Positions 19,072-26,178 of a stretch of 40,577 nucleotides of DNA are shown here, piece after piece. A program made the translations under genes and the position numbers. Origin of the DNA: Calditrichota bacterium (lineage in GTDB: Bacteria > Zhuqueibacterota > JdFR-76 > BMS3Abin05); the NCBI GenBank assembly GCA_013151735.1, contig JAADHR010000055.1, forward strand, positions 1-40,577. Direction: 5' to 3'. Numbering within the stretch: position 1 is the stretch's first letter; the number at the start of each line of letters is the position of its first letter. The notes below the pieces were generated by a model. It saw only the letters and a list, made by a program, of their open reading frames with translations, was not told where the DNA came from and did not search any database.

Positions 19072-20709
19072 CTACCTCTCCTTCCCTTTTTCAATGCGTA
19101 TGCGCAGGGATTCCGGCCACTGCGACGGATCTTCCGAAGGGTAAATCCGAAGCGGGGGGCCGTTTTGTGTTAAAAGATCCTTTGTGCGGCAGTGCAAGAT
19201 CTTTTTTGCGGCGGCCAGTCCGGTTGCCGTTACGCCGGCCACACCGTGACTGAGTGTGTTGGCACCACACATGAACAGGCCGTCAATCTCCGTGCGGATG
19301 GGAAAAGATCCCGGTCCCACCTGCGAAGGCGATTTTTCGATCCCGTACAAACTGCCGCGCGTGCTGTTGATGTAAAATTCATTGGTAAGCGGTGAGGCCA
19401 GGTTCCAGAAAACAACGTGATCACTTAATCCCGGAATGCGTTTGTCCAGGGCACGAAACATGCGCCGGGCCAGGGTTTCCTTCAGGGCCTGATAATCGCT
19501 TGAGCGGGCGCCCGATTTTTCTCCGGCCCATTTTTGGAAAGCGTCGTAGCCGACAAACGTAAACGCTTCACAGGTGTGATGGCCGTGGTGCATTTTTGAG
19601 GGATCCTTTAATGTGGTAACCGTCAAAAAAACAGATTTCGGCATCTCGGCCTTCAACGCGTAATCGGTTAATCCCAGTTTGTAAATCTCATCCACATTTT
19701 CATTTTCATAATACCAGCAATTTCCCGAGTCCAGGCCGGCTGCCCGAAGGTCCATGTCCACGGCAAAAAACAGGCTCAGCGACGATGTTGAATAGGTTAC
19801 GCGATCCAGTTTCCGCCTCAGCTTTGGGCTGATGTGTTCCCGTCCCACCATTTTGCCGAAAGTCACCTCGGGATCGGCGTTGCTGATGACAAAGCGGGAA
19901 CGGATTTCTGTTCCGTCAGAGAGGCGTACCCCAATGACGCGGCGGTTTTCCAGAAGGATTTTTTCCACAGGGGATTTGAGCCGGATTTCTCCGCCTGCCT
20001 GGGTGAGTGCCCGTACAAATGCTTTTGGAATGGCAAAACCCCCGCCCTTTGGATAATATCCCCCATTGAAGTAATGCGCGGTAATTCCCGCATGAACGAA
20101 TGCTGAAACCCGCGACGGAGGCAGACCGTGATCGCCCGATTGTCCGGACAGAACACCCTTTAATACGGGATCCGAAACATGTGCGTCAATCAAATCCTGT
20201 CCGGTTTTTCGGCTCCATTTAAAGATTGAAAGCAAGCCGCCTGCTGATTTTAGGGCCTCTGCCGGACCGTGAATATTTCCCAGACGGTTGATGTTTTTCA
20301 TGAGCCCGGAAATGGTTTCAAAGTAGGTATCAATCCCCTTTGCGTCGTGGGGGAAACGCGACTTTAATCGTTCTATGAGGTTTTCTTTTCCTTTGGGCAG
20401 ATCAAAACGTTCCTTTCCCAAAAAAATGTGGTCGTAGCCTTCCGGATTCAGTTCCAAAAAAATCAAATCCTTGGAAACGCCGAGCCCTTCGTAAATGGCG
20501 CGCAGAAACCCGTCGGCTTCCAGATCGCCGATGTAATGCACACCCGGGCTGAACCGGTATCCGTTGAGTGTAAAAGAATGGGTCCAGCCCCCGGGGACTT
20601 CGTGCTGTTCGCACACAAGTACCCTTAATCCGGCTTGCGCCAGTGGGACGGCTGCTGCCAACCCGCCTGCGCCGGAGCCAATCACAATAACGTCGTAATC
20701 GGTAGTCAT
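19072..20709 (-). CDS. FAD-dependent phytoene desaturase / carotenoid isomerase / RetSat-like oxidoreductase
   Basis: Codes for 545 aa from the ATG at 20709, with GGGAGG correctly spaced; a longer TTG start would consume that site. The N-terminal dinucleotide fold is VIVIGSGAGGLAAA with the acidic residue in VLVCEQHEVPGG. The GVHYIGDL segment and the C-terminal FAD motif (LFMCGANTLSHGVAGVTATG) place it in the CrtI/CrtISO/retinol-saturase family. The substrate is unknown, and no carotenoid genes are near. It is last on the minus strand; a terminator lies between it and the protease gene upstream. Confidence 0.87.
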   Translation of the reverse strand: MTTDYDVIVIGSGAGGLAAAVPLAQAGLRVLVCEQHEVPGGWTHSFTLNGYRFSPGVHYIGDLEADGFLRAIYEGLGVSKDLIFLELNPEGYDHIFLGKERFDLPKGKENLIERLKSRFPHDAKGIDTYFETISGLMKNINRLGNIHGPAEALKSAGGLLSIFKWSRKTGQDLIDAHVSDPVLKGVLSGQSGDHGLPPSRVSAFVHAGITAHYFNGGYYPKGGGFAIPKAFVRALTQAGGEIRLKSPVEKILLENRRVIGVRLSDGTEIRSRFVISNADPEVTFGKMVGREHISPKLRRKLDRVTYSTSSLSLFFAVDMDLRAAGLDSGNCWYYENENVDEIYKLGLTDYALKAEMPKSVFLTVTTLKDPSKMHHGHHTCEAFTFVGYDAFQKWAGEKSGARSSDYQALKETLARRMFRALDKRIPGLSDHVVFWNLASPLTNEFYINSTRGSLYGIEKSPSQVGPGSFPIRTEIDGLFMCGANTLSHGVAGVTATGLAAAKKILHCRTKDLLTQNGPPLRIYPSEDPSQWPESLRIRIEKGKER

Positions 20710-20733
20710 AAGGATGCCTCCCAATTAGGGATG

Positions 20734-20768
20734 AAAAAAGACAGGGAGCGTGCTTGCGACGGCTCCCT
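20734..20768 (-). terminator. Rho-independent terminator after the second SDH protease gene
   Basis: On the minus strand AGGGAGC / GCTCCCT (20743-20749 with 20762-20768) with a 12-nt loop, then TGT and CTTTTTT. It ends the protease cluster just before the FAD oxidoreductase gene. Confidence 0.8.
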
Positions 20769-20777
20769 TTTTGGGCC

Positions 20778-21605
20778 CTACGTTGTCTGATCGTGATAGG
20801 GAATAGGAATATATTGAACCGACGGACGGTTCAATCCCGACTGGGGGAAGAGGTTCATGAACTGATACACCTCCTGGGGCAGATCGGTGCGAACGGGAAG
20901 ACCCAGTTCCCGGGCGATTTTCACGGTAATCGGATAATCGTGGGTCCATCGGCCTTCCGAAAGAGTTTGGGCCAGAACTTTTGCTTTAGCTTCCGGCATT
21001 TTGCCTTTAAGGCAGGACATGACAAATTCCCTGACCTGTTTCATGGCCTTTCGGGCCTGATCGGCCAAAATAAGCGTTTTATCGTCCAATTTTTCAGTTG
21101 ATTTTTTCTGGACGACCTTTAGAATAGAGGCCGCCGGGGATTGTCCCAATTGTGGATCAACCGGCCCGAGGACGGCGTTTTCATCCATTAGGATTTCGTC
21201 CGCTGCCAGAGCAAGCAGGGTACCGCCTGACATGGCATAGTGGGGAATCATGACCGTCACCTTTGCCGGATGTTTCAGCATGGCCGTTGCAATTTGTTCC
21301 GTGGCCAGAACCAATCCCCCGGGCGTGTGCAAAATCAGATCGATTGGCATATCCTTGGGTGTAAGCCGGATCGCCCGCAAAATCTGTTCGGAATCCTCAA
21401 TGCTGATGTATTTGATGATCGGAAATCCGATAAAGCTCATGGATTCCTGTCGGTGGATGAGCGAAATGACACGGGACCCGCGCTTTTTTTCCATCTTTTT
21501 TAAAAAATTCATTCGGGTTTTGGTTATCAGGTATTTTTGATACCAGGGAATTAAGAGTGACAGAATAAATAATAACCAGAAAAGATTTGCCAATGGGTCT
21601 TTCAT
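20778..21605 (-). CDS. SDH-family (ClpP-fold) membrane-anchored serine protease, copy 2
   Basis: Codes for 275 aa. One N-terminal membrane segment (LFWLLFILSLLIPW) is followed by a ClpP/crotonase-fold domain of the serine dehydrogenase proteinase family. The oxyanion-type segment is DMPIDLILHTPGGLVLA. The likely nucleophile is Ser126 in HYAMSGGTLLALAADEI, and GPVDPQLG follows. It is closely similar along its full length to the gene at 22341-23192, so the two are duplicates. GGAGG precedes the ATG. It lies 15 nt after the rhomboid gene. Confidence 0.9.
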   Translation of the reverse strand: MKDPLANLFWLLFILSLLIPWYQKYLITKTRMNFLKKMEKKRGSRVISLIHRQESMSFIGFPIIKYISIEDSEQILRAIRLTPKDMPIDLILHTPGGLVLATEQIATAMLKHPAKVTVMIPHYAMSGGTLLALAADEILMDENAVLGPVDPQLGQSPAASILKVVQKKSTEKLDDKTLILADQARKAMKQVREFVMSCLKGKMPEAKAKVLAQTLSEGRWTHDYPITVKIARELGLPVRTDLPQEVYQFMNLFPQSGLNRPSVQYIPIPYHDQTT

Positions 21606-21620
21606 GGAATTTCCTCCAAA

Positions 21621-22328
21621 TTACCAGGGTAAATATTCGTCAACAAATGCGGGACGCCGCTTTTCTTTGAAAAACCAGACCAGGATTAAACCGGTTGCGA
21701 AACCGCCGATGTGTGCAAAATAGGCAACCCCGCCTGTGGCCATGTGAGCGGCCGGCAATGCGACCAGTCCGTACACCAGCTGCAAGGCAAACCAAAAAAG
21801 AATAAAGATGAAGGCCGGAATCTCAATAATATCGATGAAAATAATGATAATAAGCAGGGTCAGAATTTTGGCCCGGGGGTACATTAACAGATAGGCGGCC
21901 ATGACACCGGCAATGGCTCCGCTTGCCCCGATGTTGGGAATGGTAGAGGCCGGATTCACGGCATATTGGGTCATCGTTGCGGCCACTCCGCACAGAAGGT
22001 AAAAGATCAGATAGCGACCATGCCCCATGGCGTCTTCCACGTTATCCCCGAAAATCCACAGAAACCACATGTTTCCGATAATATGCAGCCACCCCCCGTG
22101 GAGGAACATGGCCGTAAAAATGGGGATAATGCGCCCGAAAAACGGGTCCATTCCGAAAGCGGCGGGATGGGTAAAATGCGCAGGGACAAATCCGTAAACC
22201 TGAAGAAAATTTTGTATGGCCGGGCCAAGTGACACTTCAATGAAAAATGCCCAAACGTTGACCATGATGATCAAAAAATTAACAATAGGAAAATGTCTGG
22301 ACGGAATGGTGTCTTTTAGTGGAATCAC
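21621..22328 (-). CDS. Rhomboid family intramembrane serine protease (first)
   Basis: Codes for 235 aa with a GTG start and AGGAG upstream. Rhomboids cut substrates within the membrane. About six to seven membrane segments are visible. The HGGWLHIIGNMWFLWIFG block supplies the conserved His/Asn. The nucleophile is Ser136 in NIGASGAIAG, and the catalytic His206 is in AHIGGFATG. It is sandwiched between the two SDH proteases with gaps of 12 and 15 nt, so one transcript and a shared task are likely. Confidence 0.94.
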   Translation of the reverse strand: MIPLKDTIPSRHFPIVNFLIIMVNVWAFFIEVSLGPAIQNFLQVYGFVPAHFTHPAAFGMDPFFGRIIPIFTAMFLHGGWLHIIGNMWFLWIFGDNVEDAMGHGRYLIFYLLCGVAATMTQYAVNPASTIPNIGASGAIAGVMAAYLLMYPRAKILTLLIIIIFIDIIEIPAFIFILFWFALQLVYGLVALPAAHMATGGVAYFAHIGGFATGLILVWFFKEKRRPAFVDEYLPW

Positions 22329-22340
22329 AAATACGCTCTC

Positions 22341-23192
22341 CTATTTTTGTTGTTGACTGGAGCCATTGGGATTTCCGGGACGTCTGTAGGGCAGCGGAAT
22401 ATATTGAACGGAAGTTTTTTGCTGACCGGGCTGCGGGTACAAATCCATGAGGGCGTAAACCTCTTCCGGCAAGTCGGTGGAGATGTTTAATCCCAATTTT
22501 TTGGCTTCTTCTGCCGAAATGGGGTAATCGTGTGTCCAGCGCCCTTCCGTGAGTGTTTGGGCCAGGGTTTTTGCGGCTTTTTTGTCCATTTTATCGATGA
22601 GCAGATTTTCCACAAAGTCCCGAATCTGTTTCATAGCCTTTTCACTGACATCGGCCAGGATAAGTGTTTCATCGTCAATATCGTCGTATTTTTTTTGTTC
22701 GAGTAATTTCAAGATGGAGGCGGCCGGCTTATCTCCAAGCTGAGGATCAACGGGCCCCAGTACCGCACTTTCGTCCATGATAATTTCATCGGCTGCCAGT
22801 GCCAGCAAAGTGCCCCCGGACATGGCATAGTGAGGGACCATAACCGTTACCTTGGCGGGATGATTCTTGATGGCATTGGCAATTTGCTCGGCGGCCAAAA
22901 CGAGTCCGCCGGGGGTGTGAAGGATCAAATCGATGGGCATGTCCTTTGGGGTCAGACGAATAGCTCGGAGAACCTGTTCGGAATCGTGAATGTCAATATA
23001 TTTTACCAGGGGGAATCCCAGGAACGCCATGGTTTCCTGACGATGGATCATAGCGATTACCCGGGACTTTCGCTTGTTTTCGAGCTTGTGGAGCATTTTA
23101 ATGCGGCCGGCTTCGAGCGCCCGCTTCTGAAAAAGCGGAATCAGAGCGGCAAATATAAAAAGCAACCAAAATAAATCTGCAAAAGAACTCAT
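22341..23192 (-). CDS. SDH-family (ClpP-fold) membrane-anchored serine protease, copy 1
   Basis: Codes for 283 aa with the same plan as copy 2: one N-terminal membrane anchor (LFWLLFIFAALIPL), ClpP-like fold, ILHTPGGLVLA, probable nucleophile Ser125 in HYAMSGGT, and GPVDPQLG. The C-terminus is a little longer and Gln/Pro-rich. Its GGAGG site begins immediately after the stop of the 49-aa gene, indicating coupled translation. Related archaeal proteases (1510-N type) act with NfeD/stomatin, but no such partner is here. Confidence 0.9.
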   Translation of the reverse strand: MSSFADLFWLLFIFAALIPLFQKRALEAGRIKMLHKLENKRKSRVIAMIHRQETMAFLGFPLVKYIDIHDSEQVLRAIRLTPKDMPIDLILHTPGGLVLAAEQIANAIKNHPAKVTVMVPHYAMSGGTLLALAADEIIMDESAVLGPVDPQLGDKPAASILKLLEQKKYDDIDDETLILADVSEKAMKQIRDFVENLLIDKMDKKAAKTLAQTLTEGRWTHDYPISAEEAKKLGLNISTDLPEEVYALMDLYPQPGQQKTSVQYIPLPYRRPGNPNGSSQQQK

Positions 23193-23201
23193 TATTCCTC
23201 C

Positions 23202-23351
23202 TTAAAAATGACGGAAGTACCAGTAACCGAGAACGGCATATAACGTTAAGATAACCCAGCCGCCGCGCAGAAAGAGATTCCACAAACGGCTCCATTTTAC
23301 GTAAACAACGTACAGTAAAAGTCCCAACAGAATTGATACAATTGTCCACAT
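23202..23351 (-). CDS. Small two-segment membrane protein, 49 aa
   Basis: Too short for usual gene callers but well supported: ATG at 23351 with GGGAGG eight bases upstream, TAA at 23204-23202, and the next gene's ribosome site directly after. The protein starts MWTIVSILLGLLLYVVYVKW, has a basic turn (SRLWNLFLRGG), and a second hydrophobic stretch (WVILTLYAVLGYWYF). It is the first gene of the SDH-rhomboid-SDH cluster. No homologue is known to me. It may be a regulatory or assembly subunit of the proteases (inference). Confidence 0.72.
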   Translation of the reverse strand: MWTIVSILLGLLLYVVYVKWSRLWNLFLRGGWVILTLYAVLGYWYFRHF

Positions 23352-23379
23352 GGTTTGGACCTCCCTAATCATACTGTTT

Positions 23380-23385
23380 ATTATA
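23380..23385 (-). promoter_or_regulatory. Candidate -10 box for the protease cluster
   Basis: A perfect TATAAT on the minus strand 29 nt before the 49-aa gene. No good -35 box is seen at 17-18 bp, so activity would depend on an activator or the match is chance. Confidence 0.35.
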
Positions 23386-23406
23386 CGGACTGTTTTCGTT
23401 CAGACA

Positions 23407-23919
23407 CTATTTATTCCAACCTTTTCCCCCGCCCAATCCACGGCCACCCCCCAGGCCCCGGCCAAGCCCCCGGCCTCTTCCCATGCCGCGTCCCAGACCC
23501 CGACCCAATCCGGGTCCCATGCCGCCTCTGAAAGACTCCCCCTCATGCCCGACGCCGAATCCCCCGCCATCATGCGGGCTGTTTTTCATGGTGGGCTGAT
23601 CGATGGGCTTTAATTCACCGGATTTTAGCTGTTCGACGGCCTCTTTTACGGTTTTGTTGCGAACCACAAACACCGGAATATGGGCGCGGTTTAACGCTGC
23701 AAACGATCCCGGCCCAATGTTTCCGGTAATAATCGCATCAATGTTCATCGCAAGGATGTCCGCAAGTGTGATTTGGTTTTGGCCGTCAACCGCATTGGGG
23801 ATCGCCCGAAAATCCATGGTTTCCACATCTATTAAAATGAAATATTTGGAATGGCCGAAACGCTTTTCTGTTTTTCCATCCAGGGTTGGTTCGCTTGATG
23901 TCACCAGTACTTTTTTCAT
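23407..23919 (-). CDS. NifX/NifB-type dinitrogenase cofactor-domain protein with Gly/Arg-rich tail
   Basis: Codes for 170 aa. Residues 1-115 match the dinitrogenase iron-molybdenum cofactor biosynthesis domain (VLVTSSEPTLDGKTEKRFGHSKYF...AIITGNIGPGSFAAL). Such stand-alone proteins are common in non-fixing anaerobes and are thought to bind metal clusters. From about residue 117 the chain is Gly/Arg/Met-rich (GMGPGLGRGLGRGMGRGRG). GGAG precedes the ATG, 12 nt after the radical SAM gene. There are no nif structural genes here, so nitrogen fixation is not implied. Confidence 0.88.
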   Translation of the reverse strand: MKKVLVTSSEPTLDGKTEKRFGHSKYFILIDVETMDFRAIPNAVDGQNQITLADILAMNIDAIITGNIGPGSFAALNRAHIPVFVVRNKTVKEAVEQLKSGELKPIDQPTMKNSPHDGGGFGVGHEGESFRGGMGPGLGRGLGRGMGRGRGLGRGLGGGRGLGGGKGWNK

Positions 23920-23931
23920 GGGGATGCTCCT

Positions 23932-24876
23932 TTAATCAACCAGCTCTGCTTCGGAAGGAATCTTAAAATACGTTTTTCCTTCAAATTGAATTCTTTGTAA
24001 GCGCCTGTCTTCCTGAAGAAGCTCGAGATATTTGAGCAATTCATCCCTGTGAATGCCCAGGGATTCCTCCATTTCCTCGATTGTACAGGCACGGATTTTC
24101 AAAAGCGTAATCAGTGACTCTTCGATTTTTTCACGATACGCCTTATTGGTTTCCCGGTCAAAGGTCGCAATGATTTCCGCCTTTGGGCCAATGATTTGCC
24201 GGAGTTTTTGTAATTCCTCTTTGGTTACCGGTTGAGCTCTTCCAAATCCCGGGGGACGAACCACCGTATTCAATTGAACACGATCCGGATTGATCTTTCG
24301 AACCGCTTCTGCCAGACGGTAGTACTCCTCTTCCTTATCATTGACATTTTTTACGATGAGGATTTCCAGCCAGATCGGGCCGGAATAGTCTTTACGAAAT
24401 TGTACAAGGCCTTCCAGAACCCGCTTGAGGGTAAGGCCCTTGACCGGATGGTTAACCTTTCTAAAAATCTCCTCGGAGCCGGCATCCAAAGACGGCATGA
24501 CCAAATCAGCCGGAAGCAGATCTTCACGGACATCCGGCCGCCACAGAAGGGTTCCATTTGTAATCACGGCAATGGGTGTGTCGGTCATGCGTTTGATTTC
24601 TCGAATGAGGTACCCCAATTGGCTGTTCAGGGTGGGCTCGCCCGATCCGGAAAATGTAATAAAATCCAATGGAACATGATTATGTGACAGGTACTCCTGC
24701 AGTTCGGAAAGGATGTCCCTGGCGGAAATGTACTCGGCCCGCTCAAGGGTTTTCATGGACGTTTTATCGACTTCACAATAAACGCAATCGAGGGAACACA
24801 CTTTCTTGGGGATGGGATCGATACCCAGGGAAACTCCCAGCCGCCGTGAGGGAACGGGGCCGAATAAGTGCTTCAT
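23932..24876 (-). CDS. Radical SAM protein (COG0731-like)
   Basis: Codes for 314 aa from the ATG at 24876 (GAGGAG upstream); an in-frame TTG four codons earlier would use that site. The start KHLFGPVPSRRLGVSLGID and the cluster motif CSLDCVYC (C-x3-C-x2-C) mark this group. TFSGSGEPTLN is the SAM-contacting GGEP-type segment. The C-terminal ~70 residues look like a winged helix (TIEEMEESLGIHRDELLKYLE). It pairs with the NifX-like gene 12 nt downstream. The exact substrate is unknown. Confidence 0.88.
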   Translation of the reverse strand: MKHLFGPVPSRRLGVSLGIDPIPKKVCSLDCVYCEVDKTSMKTLERAEYISARDILSELQEYLSHNHVPLDFITFSGSGEPTLNSQLGYLIREIKRMTDTPIAVITNGTLLWRPDVREDLLPADLVMPSLDAGSEEIFRKVNHPVKGLTLKRVLEGLVQFRKDYSGPIWLEILIVKNVNDKEEEYYRLAEAVRKINPDRVQLNTVVRPPGFGRAQPVTKEELQKLRQIIGPKAEIIATFDRETNKAYREKIEESLITLLKIRACTIEEMEESLGIHRDELLKYLELLQEDRRLQRIQFEGKTYFKIPSEAELVD

Positions 24877-24898
24877 AATGCTCCTCAAATCATTTACA

Positions 24899-24932
24899 GG
24901 TGCACAGGCATCAAAAGGGATGCCTGCGCACC
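24899..24932 (-). terminator. Strong 14-bp hairpin between aldolase and radical SAM genes
   Basis: On the minus strand GGTGCGCAGGCATC pairs with GATGCCTGTGCACC around a 6-nt loop, the single non-Watson-Crick position being G-U. On the plus strand that position would be an A-C mismatch, so the structure favours the minus-strand RNA. There is no U-tract, so it may be an mRNA-stabilising intercistronic hairpin rather than a terminator. Confidence 0.65.
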
Positions 24933-24950
24933 GTTGACAGCGGTTGTTTT

Positions 24951-25874
24951 TCAGGCCTTGTTTGCAGAACCAAACAAGCGAATTCTGTCTTTAACCACGT
25001 CTTTCATTTTTTCGCGCGCGGGGCCGATGATTTTTCTGGGATCAAAAACGCCCTTGTTGGTTGTCAGAACTTCTCGCAGAGCAGCCGTAAACGCCAGGCG
25101 CAAGTCCGTGTCTGTATTGACTTTGTTGATACCGTACCTGATGGCCTCTTTTAATTCATCCGCGGGAAGACCCTTGGCGCCCTTAATGTCGCCGCCGTAT
25201 TGATTAATGGTATCCAAAAGGTGCTGTGGAACGCCGGAAGCGCCGTGAAGGACCAGAGGAATGCCGGTTTTTTCCTTCACTTTCTTCAGGCGATCGAAAT
25301 CCAGTTTGGCTTCTCCCTTAAATTTAAATGCTCCGTGAGAGGTGCCGATCGCCGGGGCCAGAAAATCGACGTGGGTGAGTTCAACAAATCTTTCGGCTTC
25401 GTCGGGATCAACCAGAATGGCATCTCGTTCGGAAACGGATATTTGGTCTTCAATGCCCTGCAGCCGCCCTAATTCAGCTTCTACCGATACGCCCATCGGG
25501 TGTGCGATGTCTACAATTTGTTTGGTTAATCGAACATTTTCGTCAAAGGGTTTTGACGATGCGTCAATCATCACAGAGGTAAATCCGCCCCGCAGGCATT
25601 GCATGATCACATCAAAATGGGTGCCGTGATCCAGGTGGAGCGCAATGGGAATGGATGTTTGCGCCGCCGCCGTGCGAACCAGACTAACCAGATAATCCAG
25701 TCCGGCGTATTTGATCGCGCCTTCGCTGGCCGCAATTATTACAGGCGATTTTTCCTCCTCTGCCGCCTCAATAATAGCCTGCAGAATTTCCATATTATTA
25801 ATATTAAAGGCCCCAACCGCATAACCGCCTTTGTTTGCGGCATCCAACACAACCTTTCCAGAAACCAGACTCAT
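24951..25874 (-). CDS. fba: Class II fructose-bisphosphate aldolase family protein
   Basis: Codes for 307 aa from the ATG at 25874 (AAGGAG upstream); the family start MSLVSGKVVLDAANKGGYAVGAF supports this. It cleaves fructose 1,6-bisphosphate or a related ketose bisphosphate with Zn2+. The Zn ligands and catalytic region are visible in ALHLDHGTHFD, EAELGRLQGIED, GTSHGAFKF and LHGASG. A tagatose-bisphosphate aldolase (GatY/KbaY) is the main alternative. It is the first of the minus-strand genes. Confidence 0.92.
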   Translation of the reverse strand: MSLVSGKVVLDAANKGGYAVGAFNINNMEILQAIIEAAEEEKSPVIIAASEGAIKYAGLDYLVSLVRTAAAQTSIPIALHLDHGTHFDVIMQCLRGGFTSVMIDASSKPFDENVRLTKQIVDIAHPMGVSVEAELGRLQGIEDQISVSERDAILVDPDEAERFVELTHVDFLAPAIGTSHGAFKFKGEAKLDFDRLKKVKEKTGIPLVLHGASGVPQHLLDTINQYGGDIKGAKGLPADELKEAIRYGINKVNTDTDLRLAFTAALREVLTTNKGVFDPRKIIGPAREKMKDVVKDRIRLFGSANKA

Positions 25875-25926
25875 GGCGGAAACTCCTTTCCTCTTTCGGT
25901 TCAATCGTTTTGTTTTAGTCCATCTA

Positions 25927-25955
25927 AAATTACAAAATCTCTTGTTTAAATTCAA
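25927..25955 (-). promoter_or_regulatory. Candidate promoter of fba
   Basis: Minus strand TTGAAT (25955-25950), 17-bp spacer, TAATTT (25932-25927), about 50 nt before the fba start codon. Confidence 0.55.
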
Positions 25956-25985
25956 GTTAATTTTATTTTTCCAAAGAGATTTTGC

Positions 25986-26110
25986 CCCTCACCCCGACAA
26001 ATAATGGCGACGGCTCACATTTGGGGTGTTTGGGCGATCGGTTTTTTGGGGGGCCGCTCAAATCCCTGAACAGTCGCCGTAAAGTATCAGCGAGGACGAT
26101 TACGGATACT
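25986..26110 (+). other. GC-rich, structured stretch upstream of the symporter gene
   Basis: No gene. CACCCC (25990-25995) can pair with GGGGTG (26023-26028), and GGCGAC (26006-26011) with GTCGCC (26073-26078); the two pairings cross, as in a pseudoknot or alternative folds. AGTATC (26083-26088) pairs with GATACT (26105-26110), followed by an A-run. I do not recognise a riboswitch class. Confidence 0.4.
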
Positions 26111-26178
26111 CAAAAAAACCTTGATGTTTGCCTCGAAGTTCTCTAAATTTTAAATCAATTGAGAAAGGAAACGGCAGA

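Noticed and set aside
23350-23613. Plus-strand frame rich in Pro/Ala/Ser
   Set aside because: It is the mirror of the Gly/Arg-rich tail of the NifX-like gene on the minus strand.
23407-23919. Evidence for nitrogen fixation
   Set aside because: A lone NifX/NifB-type domain is common in non-fixers; no nifHDK or other nif genes are present.
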